In this document: piece after piece, positions 51,376 through 58,843 of the stretch
Layout: every line of letters begins with the position of its first letter
Position numbering within the stretch: the first letter of the stretch is position 1
Origin: JBBQNR01 sp038330145
GTDB taxonomy: Bacteria; Actinomycetota; Thermoleophilia; Solirubrobacterales; JBBDJG01
Direction: 5' to 3'
NCBI GenBank assembly: GCA_038330145.1
Contig: JBBQNR010000001.1
Location: 60,226 to 124,225, forward strand
Length of the DNA: 64,000 bases
The notes under the pieces: model-generated
Told to the model about the DNA's origin: nothing
Databases searched by the model: none
What the model saw: the letters and a program-made list of their open reading frames with translations, nothing else
Made by a program: the position numbers and the translations under genes

Positions 51376-51473
51376 GTTCTGCTCAGAAATACGCCCTCAC
51401 CTGCCCTCAGAATGGGCGATTTCATCCGCCACGTGTGACGGCTGCCAAGTCGTTATGGCCTCTCCTGCGACAT
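51376..51473 (-). pseudogene. Broken N-terminal fragment of an NTF2-like paralogue
   Basis: An ATG at 51473 begins MSQERP then TGA. MSQE and the upstream sequence (GCGACATCGCCCG on the plus strand) match the start region of the intact paralogue beginning at 52234. It appears to be the leftover start of a lost array member. Confidence 0.45.
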
Positions 51474-51496
51474 CGCCCGCTTAGTTTCCCGCACCC

Positions 51497-51560
51497 TCAG
51501 AGTCGGACTGAGTGTCTTGGTCCGATAGCAACCTAGGGTTCGAGGGTTTCGGCAACTCCC
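51497..51560 (-). pseudogene. C-terminal remnant of an NTF2-like paralogue (A)
   Basis: The plus-strand sequence TCGGACTGAGTGTCTTGG...GATAG matches the 3' end of the gene at 50968 (TCGGCGTGAGCGTCTTGC...GATAG) followed by the same TCGAGGG. No intact frame remains. Confidence 0.5.
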
Positions 51561-51573
51561 CGAACAGGTGGTC

Positions 51574-51762
51574 TCAGGCGCGCCCTTCGTATCGGGTCAG
51601 GCGGGAGACGGCCTGGAGAATGAATACCGCGCAGACTCCGATCACGGGCCAGTCCCAGGTGCTGAAGCCTTCGTCCACCCCTTCGCCGATGGTGATGGCA
51701 ACGATGAGAGTGAAGGCGCCGATCGTTCCCCAGTTACGAACGCGCGAATGCGACCTGGCCAT
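51574..51762 (-). CDS. Small two-helix membrane protein, unknown
   Basis: 62-aa frame with GAGGAGGG about 7 bases before the ATG at 51762. Two hydrophobic segments (WGTIGAFTLIVAITIG and WPVIGVCAVFILQAVS) are joined by a short acidic loop, with a basic C-terminus. No family recognised. It sits inside the NTF2 array. Confidence 0.55.
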   Translation of the reverse strand: MARSHSRVRNWGTIGAFTLIVAITIGEGVDEGFSTWDWPVIGVCAVFILQAVSRLTRYEGRA

Positions 51763-51835
51763 GCCCTCCCTCCTCGGTTGATTCAATCGAACGCTCTATA
51801 TCCGCCCGGCGGTTGGGGCACAACCGCGACATCGT

Positions 51836-52234
51836 CTACTCGGACAGCCCGGCGGCTTCGAGGGCTTGCGCTCGTGTCGTGAACACCTCGCACCGAACCG
51901 GGTTGCCGTCTAGCATCGTCCAAAGATGGGCGATCCGCATCTCTAACCTGGCGTCGCTGTCGTTGGGCCGAAGCTGCATGAGCAGAAATACCAAGACCCG
52001 GTCGCCCAGATCCTGGACTTCCTCCGGGTGGACGGCCACCGCATCGAATGCAGCCCAGATCTCATCGAAGAACCCTCGAACCTCCTCGTGACCGCGGTAT
52101 GTCCCAGCTATGGGGTTCTGATCCGGCGTTTTCAGCTCGAAGTCCGGAGGCGCATCCCGGAATGCCGCATCCCAGTCACCGCGGCTGACCGCGTCATAGA
52201 CCTCCCGGAGTCTCGCCACCGTCTCTTGCGACAT
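51836..52234 (-). CDS. NTF2/SnoaL-like protein (array member 2)
   Basis: 132-aa protein: MSQETVARLREVYDAVSRGDWDAAFRDAPPDFELK, YRGHEEVRGFFDEIWAAFDAV, and the closing RAQALEAAGLSE. The layout matches member 1 closely. Function unknown. The ATG at 52234 is preferred to an upstream frame to 52306. All array members are on the minus strand and end in the same A-L-E-A-A-G-L motif. Confidence 0.76.
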   Translation of the reverse strand: MSQETVARLREVYDAVSRGDWDAAFRDAPPDFELKTPDQNPIAGTYRGHEEVRGFFDEIWAAFDAVAVHPEEVQDLGDRVLVFLLMQLRPNDSDARLEMRIAHLWTMLDGNPVRCEVFTTRAQALEAAGLSE

Positions 52235-52258
52235 CGCCCGCCCAGTATCTCGCACCGT

Positions 52259-52415
52259 CAGGAGTCGGCGTGAACGTTCTGCTCCGACAGGCCGGAGCGT
52301 GACCACCGACGTCCCCTTGGCGCCCGAAGTCGGGCTGGCGCTGGGCGCGCTTGTTGGCTGGCTCTCGCGCCGAGGTCGCGTCTAGAGACCGGACCCGGCC
52401 ACGGCTTCGAGGGCC
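52259..52415 (-). pseudogene. C-terminal remnants of NTF2-like paralogues (B and C)
   Basis: At 52259-52300 the plus strand repeats the 3' end of array member 1 (AGTCGGCGTGAACGTTCTGC), reading GLSEQNVHADS on the minus strand. At about 52388-52415 a second short block (CGGACCCGGCCACGGCTTCGAGGGC) repeats the end of member 3. Neither has an intact coding frame. Confidence 0.5.
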
Positions 52416-52831
52416 TAGCGCTCGAGTCCGGCGGCTTCCAGGGCTTCCGTGTGCGAGCGGTAGACGGTGCAGCGCGTGAGCTTTCCCGAGCTGGCTTCCC
52501 ATACCCATCCCGTCGGGGAGTCAGCGATTGCACCGTCGACCGTGCGAGCGTAGACGCGACCGAGCACGACGAGCTTTTCGCCGGCCGGTCGAAAGCTCTG
52601 AGGAACCAACCGAAGCTCGGCCCAGACGCGTGCGATGTCGTCGAAGTACCGGCACATGCCGGTGTGGCCGTTGTAGTTGGGCTCGTCGGTCAGCTCTGCA
52701 GTCGCGACTGGCCGGAAGTCGAAGTCGGTGTCGATCAGTGCGAGCACCGCGTCCAGATCGCGAACCGAGAAGGCTTCGTACAAAGCCTCCACAAGCTCTC
52801 GCGCACCAGCCTCTTTCCTCTCCCGCGCCAC
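52415..52831 (-). CDS. NTF2/SnoaL-like protein (array member 3)
   Basis: 138-aa protein: ARELVEALYEAFSVRDLDAVLALIDTDFDF, YNGHTGMCRYFDDIARVWAEL, ending EALEAAGLER. GTG 52831 is the first start after the end of the upstream paralogue; the frame continues to 52969 but that would overlap member 4 by over 100 bp. Ligand unknown. Confidence 0.7.
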   Translation of the reverse strand: MARERKEAGARELVEALYEAFSVRDLDAVLALIDTDFDFRPVATAELTDEPNYNGHTGMCRYFDDIARVWAELRLVPQSFRPAGEKLVVLGRVYARTVDGAIADSPTGWVWEASSGKLTRCTVYRSHTEALEAAGLER

Positions 52832-52862
52832 CGTCCGCGCAGTATCCCGCGTGTAGAGCGCT

Positions 52863-53267
52863 TCAGGACTCGAGCCCGGCAGCCTGGCGAGCCTTGGCCT
52901 GATTGCGAAAGAGCGTCGCGCGGACGATCTTGTCCCCTGCGATCTCGACGACCCACTGTGCCGGAGCATCGACGAGCAGTCCGGCCTTGGTGCGGGTGAC
53001 GATCCGGCCCTCGACCAGCACGCCCTTCTCGACGGCTTCGAAGCGAAGCGACACGGCTCGCATCTCGTCCCAGACTCGCTCGATGTCGCGAAGGTAGCTC
53101 TTCATGCCGTTGACTCCGATGTAGGGATCGTTGCGCCCGACGAGCTTTGCGGTGTCCGGTGCGACGTACTCGACCCCGGGATCCATCAGCGGCCGCATCG
53201 CTTCGGCATCCCTGGCGGCGAACGCCTGGAACAGCCTCTGTACCAACTCGATCCTTGGCTCAGCCAT
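52863..53267 (-). CDS. NTF2/SnoaL-like protein (array member 4)
   Basis: 134-aa protein: MAEPRIELVQRLFQAFAARDAEAMRPLMDPGVEYV, YIGVNGMKSYLRDIERVWDEM, ending ARQAAGLES. It is more similar to member 3 (RVWAEL/RVWDEM helix) than to members 1 and 2. ATG 53267, first gene of the array; the members probably form one transcript running to 50968. Confidence 0.76.
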   Translation of the reverse strand: MAEPRIELVQRLFQAFAARDAEAMRPLMDPGVEYVAPDTAKLVGRNDPYIGVNGMKSYLRDIERVWDEMRAVSLRFEAVEKGVLVEGRIVTRTKAGLLVDAPAQWVVEIAGDKIVRATLFRNQAKARQAAGLES

Positions 53268-53407
53268 GCGTGCTCCTCGCTAGGTCCCCGACCACGGCAT
53301 CCTAAGCTGGTGCGCCGCCGGCCTGTATGAATAGCCGCCGCCATGGGTAGTACCGAAGCGCTATAGCCTGTCGAAGGCCGGCACGACCCACGCGAGCCGG
53401 TAGTGGG

Positions 53408-54427
53408 GTGATTTCCTCGACGCAGACAGAAACAGCGGAGAGCTCCCGGCGCGCGCTCCTCGCCAAGGCGGGACTGCTCGCAGGCGGGGTCGGGGCGGTG
53501 CTCTTGCACGGGTCCGAGCGGGCGCTCGCCCAGAGCGTGGCCGAGACGATGGAGATAGTTCCTCCGGCCGGCGATTCGGCCCTCAGGCTGGTGCCCTCGG
53601 GCCCCGTTCCGCCGTCCGTGTCGGTGGGAGGCGCGCTCAACCTCGACAACACCGCCTCAACGGGCGCCGGCGCCGTCCTCTATTCCAACCAGGGCTCGGG
53701 CGCGCTGGGGCGGCTGCTGGTTGTGAATCAGGCTAATCCCGCCAATCCGATGGCAGCCGTGCGGATTCAGAACGCCGGCATCGCGACCACGGTTTCGATC
53801 TTCCACGACCCGGCCGGCGGTGCAGGGGACTCGACCGCCGAGGCGCTCGACGTCGTCTCGACCAACCCGCTCGACACCACGGTGGGGGTGAAGGGGCAGG
53901 AGGAAGGCAAGGGCACGGTCAAGATCACGCACGTCAAGCCCGCGGGGGACGATGCCGACGCCTCTGCTCTCTCGATCGCGCTGCTGGGCGCGGGCACCGC
54001 AAGCCAGGGCATCTTCATAGGCAACGACAGTGGCAACCCCACCACGGGTCCGCTGCTGCACATCCGAAACGGCGGCGTCGGCAACGAGCGCCTGGTTCTG
54101 ACGCCAGACGGCCGCGTGGACCTGCCGGTTCAGGGCCCCGCCGGTGGCGTGCTGATCGGATCCGATGCCAACCTCTATCGGTCCGCGCCAGCCGTGCTCG
54201 CCACGGACGGCACGGTCAAGGCGGGCGTCGTTCAGGGCGACGGCCTGCTGCTGGACGTCCAGGACACCAACCCGGCCGCCCCCGTCGACGACCAGCAGGC
54301 CCGCCTGTACGTCAAGGGCGGCAGGCTCGTGATTCAGTGGAACAACGACGGAGACGTGCTCTACACGTCGGTCCGCCTCGACCGGGCCGGTCGGACCGTG
54401 GTCACGACGGGCCGGAGCGCGCCCTAG
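53408..54427 (+). CDS. Tat-exported protein of unknown function
   Basis: 339-aa protein with a twin-arginine signal (SSRRALLAKAGLLAGGVGAVLL, cleavage after ALAQ). The mature part is Gly/Ala/Asn/Asp-rich with beta-strand-like repeats (GGALNLDNTASTGAGAVLYSNQG, AAVRIQNAGIATTVSIFHD), resembling beta-helical or tail-fibre-like proteins. A C-terminal stretch (LYVKGGRLVIQWNNDGDVLYTSVRL) is typical of this group in soil actinobacteria as I recall. GTG 53408 is used. No catalytic motif seen. Confidence 0.72.
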   Translation: MISSTQTETAESSRRALLAKAGLLAGGVGAVLLHGSERALAQSVAETMEIVPPAGDSALRLVPSGPVPPSVSVGGALNLDNTASTGAGAVLYSNQGSGALGRLLVVNQANPANPMAAVRIQNAGIATTVSIFHDPAGGAGDSTAEALDVVSTNPLDTTVGVKGQEEGKGTVKITHVKPAGDDADASALSIALLGAGTASQGIFIGNDSGNPTTGPLLHIRNGGVGNERLVLTPDGRVDLPVQGPAGGVLIGSDANLYRSAPAVLATDGTVKAGVVQGDGLLLDVQDTNPAAPVDDQQARLYVKGGRLVIQWNNDGDVLYTSVRLDRAGRTVVTTGRSAP

Positions 54428-54436
54428 ACTCCAGCT

Positions 54437-54601
54437 GTGCCCGAGACGTACACGCTCGAGCTGACGCTCGAGGAGATGGCCTTCCTGCGGCTGCTGCTCA
54501 CGAACGCAACCGTGCAGCCCGCCGAGCTAAAGAAGCTCTGCGGAGAGGTGCAGGGCAAGATCGAGCAGCAGATCGGGCCGCTGCCGCCTCCCGGTCAGTA
54601 G
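54437..54601 (+). CDS. Small helical protein, 54 aa, unknown
   Basis: GTG 54437 to TAG 54601, 9 bp after the preceding gene. It encodes a compact acidic helical protein: PETYTLELTLEEMAFLRLLL, then PAELKKLCGEVQGKIEQQ and a Pro-rich end. Codon choice has the strong third-position GC bias of real genes here, and the frame is free of the Arg/Ala-heavy look of shadow frames. There is no clear ribosome site beyond the coupling distance. Confidence 0.55.
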   Translation: MPETYTLELTLEEMAFLRLLLTNATVQPAELKKLCGEVQGKIEQQIGPLPPPGQ

Positions 54602-54932
54602 CCGCAACCACGGCGCTATTCACGGGGGTTCCAATAGGCCACCAAGCCGAAGGCCCGAAGTCGGCGGCCTCCCAGCACGCAACTCCGGGCCCTGACTTTC
54701 GTACTACTGCCGCGCCGGCCGCGTGGGGCATCGACCAGCGCTCGCTTTCCCCCTCCCGGCTTTTCGAGCCATCCAGGCACCGGCAAGAATTGCGCCTCTC
54801 CTACCTGTCCCGGCTGAAGGAGATGTGCCAGTCATTCTGGCGGACCGAGAATCAAGCGGTCATAAAGATTTGACCCGTGTGCATCAAGAAAGCGGCAGCC
54901 TTCCGCCAAATTGAACGAAAGCACAGCCTTCG
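54602..54932. other. Intergenic region between convergent genes
   Basis: 331 bp, lower in GC than its surroundings, between the small helical gene and the convergent lipoprotein gene. I see no clean terminator hairpin, RNA motif or supported ORF; an open frame across it (54337-54873) is antisense-like and has no ribosome site. Confidence 0.4.
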
Positions 54933-55409
54933 CTACTCCAGCTTGGACTTGATCTGGTTGATCAGGTCCTCCAAGCGCCCGAAGTCGCCGGTGAGACGCT
55001 TGATCGCCGCCTTTGCTTCCTTCTCGTTGCGAGCGCCCGCGACATCACGCAGGTCGAACTCGACGATGGTGACGGCGTCGGTGAGGAACTGGTGCTCGCT
55101 CAGGACCTGCTGCGGTGGCGTCACCGGCATCAGCTTGTCCGACTCGTCCTGAACCTCGTCAGCCATCGCGGTCACGTTGCTGCGGAAGTTCTTGCTGCCC
55201 GCCTGGTCGGCCGGCGGTAGGTCGTCGCGAAACCCGAGCACCTTCTCGGCGACCGGTACCGCCGTGTCCTTGTACTGCCCGCCCGAGGCGACGTCGAGGG
55301 TCTTTACGGGCCCCCGGTCGGGGGCCTTGTCGTCGCCTCCGCCGCACCCTGCGGCGAGCAGGATCGCCGCCAGCCCGATTGTGAGCGCCTTTTTCACGGC
55401 CGCCAGCAT
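54933..55409 (-). CDS. Putative lipoprotein, unknown
   Basis: 158-aa protein with a lipoprotein signal: basic start (MLAAVKKAL), hydrophobic core and lipobox LLAAGC, so lipid attachment at the Cys near residue 22. The mature part is charged and mostly helical (DEVQDESDKLM, NEKEAKAAIKRLTGDFGRLEDLINQIKSKLE). No family recognised. ATG 55409 is chosen because the preceding nine codons would spoil the signal peptide. Confidence 0.72.
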   Translation of the reverse strand: MLAAVKKALTIGLAAILLAAGCGGGDDKAPDRGPVKTLDVASGGQYKDTAVPVAEKVLGFRDDLPPADQAGSKNFRSNVTAMADEVQDESDKLMPVTPPQQVLSEHQFLTDAVTIVEFDLRDVAGARNEKEAKAAIKRLTGDFGRLEDLINQIKSKLE

Positions 55410-55531
55410 ACGCTGATTCGGGCACGCAGCAGCCATGCGGGGTATGAGACCGGCGCGTGAGACCGGCGCATGAGATTCACCTACACGGGTAAGCTGGGCA
55501 GGTCGCTCTATAAAGGGGAAAGCAGCGGCCT

Positions 55532-55550
55532 ACCGGCCCCGACGGCCGGT
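55532..55550 (+). promoter_or_regulatory. Leader hairpin before secreted protein gene
   Basis: ACCGGCC (55532-55538) pairs with GGCCGGT (55544-55550) around CCCGA, 34 bp before the start codon and 20 bp after a TATAAA sequence at 55509-55514 that could be a -10 box. No known riboswitch class is recognised. Confidence 0.4.
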
Positions 55551-55583
55551 TCTGGGGAAAGTCGACCACGTCAGGAGAGATAC

Positions 55584-56366
55584 GTGCGGAAACTCATTGC
55601 CCTGGCTTTAGCGATTGCAGCGAGCCTGATCGTCGCAGCAGTCGCGTTCGCCGCCGTCACCACGACCTTCAAGGTCACGGCGACGCCGTCGAAGGCCAGC
55701 ACGAAGAAGAAGGAGCGGGCGATCGCGCTCGGTGTCGACATCGGCATCGTCGATCCGGCCGTGAATCAGCCGCCGCCGCTGAAGAAGGTGGTGATCCGGT
55801 TCAACTCCGGGGGCAAGTTCAACGGCGCCAAGTTCCCGAAGTGCAGCTTCGCGAAGCTGCAGGCTAAGGGCGAGAAGGGATGCCCCAGGGGCTCGAAGGT
55901 GGGCAGTGGCCACGCCACCGCCTCGGCCAAGCCGATCATCGACTTGGTGAACGCCAAGATGACGATCTTCAACGGCCAGCCGAAGGGCGGCAAGCCGACG
56001 GTCCTGCTCTACAACATTCCCGACATCAGCTCACCAATCACTCTGCAGGGAACGCTCGAGAAGAAGAGCGCCTCGTCTTGCGCCGATGGCAAGGGCAAGT
56101 GCGACTACACGCTCACGTTCGAGGTGCCAAACCTGCCGACGCTGCCGAACGCTCCGCCCGCCTCGGTCCTGACCGTCAAGACCAAGACCGGCGGCAACAT
56201 CTTCGTCAAGAAGAAGAAGAAGGTCGGCGGCAAGACCAAGAGGGTGAAGATTCCCTACATCGGCGCGCCCAGCAAGTGCAACGGCACCTGGGTGGCCGAG
56301 GGCAGCTTCACCTACACCGACGGTCAGAGCAGCCAGGTCTCTTCGACGGCCTCCTGTAAGAAGTAG
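55584..56366 (+). CDS. Secreted protein of unknown function
   Basis: 260-aa exported protein: signal peptide RKLIALALAIAASLIVAAVAFA, then a beta-rich, lysine-rich mature domain (TTTFKVTATPSKASTKKKERAI, KKVVIRFNSGGKFNGAKFPKCSF, GCPRGSKVGSGHATA). It contains several cysteines that probably form disulfides and a terminal YTDGQSSQVSSTASC segment. I recall such sequences as frequent hypothetical proteins of Solirubrobacterales with no assigned role. GTG 55584 has AGGAGAG 6 bases upstream; an ATG at 55470 would spoil the signal peptide. Confidence 0.75.
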   Translation: MRKLIALALAIAASLIVAAVAFAAVTTTFKVTATPSKASTKKKERAIALGVDIGIVDPAVNQPPPLKKVVIRFNSGGKFNGAKFPKCSFAKLQAKGEKGCPRGSKVGSGHATASAKPIIDLVNAKMTIFNGQPKGGKPTVLLYNIPDISSPITLQGTLEKKSASSCADGKGKCDYTLTFEVPNLPTLPNAPPASVLTVKTKTGGNIFVKKKKKVGGKTKRVKIPYIGAPSKCNGTWVAEGSFTYTDGQSSQVSSTASCKK

Positions 56367-56410
56367 CCGGCTCGTCGTCCGGCCGCCGCGTCAAGGGTTA
56401 TCGTGACGCG

Positions 56411-57349
<939 letters not shown>

Positions 57350-57389
57350 GCCCGCCGGGCGCGCCTGGCGGTCGCGTACCCTTGTAGCC

Positions 57390-58103
57390 ATGGCGTCCGC
57401 GTCCTCGAGCGTAGATTCAGAGCTGCTTTCCGGCTCCTCTGTGCTGGTCGTGGGCGCGGGGGCGCTGGGCTCGCCCGTCTGTGCCTATCTCGTCGCCGCA
57501 GGGGTCGGCCGGCTCGGGGTCGTGGACCCGGGTACCGTGGAGCTGGAGGCGCTTGGGCGCCAGTTCCTGCACTACGCCCCCGACCGCGGACAGGGAAAGG
57601 CCGACAACGCGGCCGCCAAGCTCGGGTTCCTCAACCCCGAGGTGCAGGTGGAGGCTTATCCGGCGCGGCTCGACGGCTCCAACGCCGCGGCGTTGGTCGC
57701 CGGTCAGGACGTGGTGGTGGACTGCTCCAACGACCTCGAGACGGCCCTGGCCGCCAGTGACGCCTGCGTCACGGTCGGCGTACCGTTCGTGAGCGCGGGG
57801 GCCGATGCGGCCGGGGGATGGGTGGCCATGCTGCGGCCCGGCCAGGGCGCCTGCCTTCGCTGCCTCGACCTACCTGCCACATCGCCGCCGTCGGACGAGG
57901 CCACCCGTGGCCCGCTGGCCGGCCTCGTCGGCTCGCTGCAGGCTTTGAGCGTGCTCGAATTATTGGCCGCGGGCCAGGAGACGGCGACCGGGCGCATGCT
58001 GTTGGTGGAGGACCACGGCGCCTGGGTGCGGGAGATCGGCGCTGCGCGCCGCCCCGACTGCCCGGCCTGCGCGGCAGCCTCCTCCGTGAAGGCGGCCGGC
58101 TGA
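57390..58103 (+). CDS. ThiF/MoeB-like adenylyltransferase
   Basis: 237-aa E1-like protein: nucleotide-binding VLVVGAGALGSPVCAYLVAAGVG, VDPGTVELEALGRQFL, then zinc-type CLRCL and CPAC pairs. ThiF/MoeB/MoeZ proteins adenylate the C-terminal Gly-Gly of a ubiquitin-like sulfur carrier. Between cysK and cysE this suggests a carrier-dependent sulfur route to cysteine, although no carrier or rhodanese gene is present. It lacks the rhodanese domain of MoeZ. The stop overlaps the cysE start (TGATG). Confidence 0.82.
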   Translation: MASASSSVDSELLSGSSVLVVGAGALGSPVCAYLVAAGVGRLGVVDPGTVELEALGRQFLHYAPDRGQGKADNAAAKLGFLNPEVQVEAYPARLDGSNAAALVAGQDVVVDCSNDLETALAASDACVTVGVPFVSAGADAAGGWVAMLRPGQGACLRCLDLPATSPPSDEATRGPLAGLVGSLQALSVLELLAAGQETATGRMLLVEDHGAWVREIGAARRPDCPACAAASSVKAAG

Positions 58104-58843
58104 TGCTCGGTCTCGGGATGATCTCCCGTGTCCTGCGCGAGGTCAGCGAGGACCTGACGGCCGTGCGCGATCGCGACCCGGCGGCGCGCACCGTCGGCAC
58201 GTTCGAGATCCTGACCAGCTACGCGGGAGTGCACGCGATTCTCAGCCATCGTGTCTCGCATGTGCTGCACGAGGCCGGCGTGCCGTTCGTTCCACGGTCG
58301 ATCTCGAGCGTGACCAGGGTCCTGACCGGGATCGAGATCCACCCGGCGGCCAGCATTGGACACGACTTCTTCATCGACCACGGGAATGGCGTGGTGATCG
58401 GCGAGACCGCCGACGTCGGCGATCGCGTGACGCTGTATCAGGGCGTGACGCTGGGAGGCACCGGGTTCGCGCGCGGCAAGCGCCACCCGACGATCCAGGA
58501 CAACGTCACGATCGGCTCCGGCGCCAAGCTGCTCGGCCCGATAACCGTCGGGCACGGCGCGAAGATCGGCGCCAACAGCGTCGTCATCCACGACGTGCCG
58601 CCGAACTCGACCGTGGTCGGCAATCCCGGCCACCCGGTGCGGGTGGACGGCCGCCTGCCCGACGAGGGGCCGGACACGGACTGGATCCACCTGCCGGACC
58701 CGGTCGCAGACGCGCTCAAGGGCTTGGCCGAGCGCATCACCGAGCTGGAGAAGATCGTCGCCGACGTCACCGGCAGGGAGAGCAGGCAGGCCGAGGTGCG
58801 GCCGCTGCGGCGCGGCGAAGGGCACGACCCGGCCGGTGGCTGA
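58103..58843 (+). CDS. cysE: Serine O-acetyltransferase
   Basis: 246-aa left-handed beta-helix acetyltransferase making O-acetylserine. The N-terminal helical region is short; the hexapeptide repeats start at IEIHPAASIGHDFFIDHGNGVVIGETA and continue through GVTLGGTG, KRHPTIQDNVTIGSGAKLLG and IGANSVV. The catalytic His/Asp pair lies in the DHG and H-P-T-I segments. The C-terminal 60 residues extend past the usual end. Overlaps pcrA by 8 nt. Confidence 0.93.
   Translation: MLGLGMISRVLREVSEDLTAVRDRDPAARTVGTFEILTSYAGVHAILSHRVSHVLHEAGVPFVPRSISSVTRVLTGIEIHPAASIGHDFFIDHGNGVVIGETADVGDRVTLYQGVTLGGTGFARGKRHPTIQDNVTIGSGAKLLGPITVGHGAKIGANSVVIHDVPPNSTVVGNPGHPVRVDGRLPDEGPDTDWIHLPDPVADALKGLAERITELEKIVADVTGRESRQAEVRPLRRGEGHDPAGG

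Noticed and set aside
54337..54873. 178-codon frame after the Tat-exported gene
   Set aside because: It overlaps the end of that gene in another frame, is Arg/Ala-rich without domain features, and a smaller frame at 54437 has better coding character.
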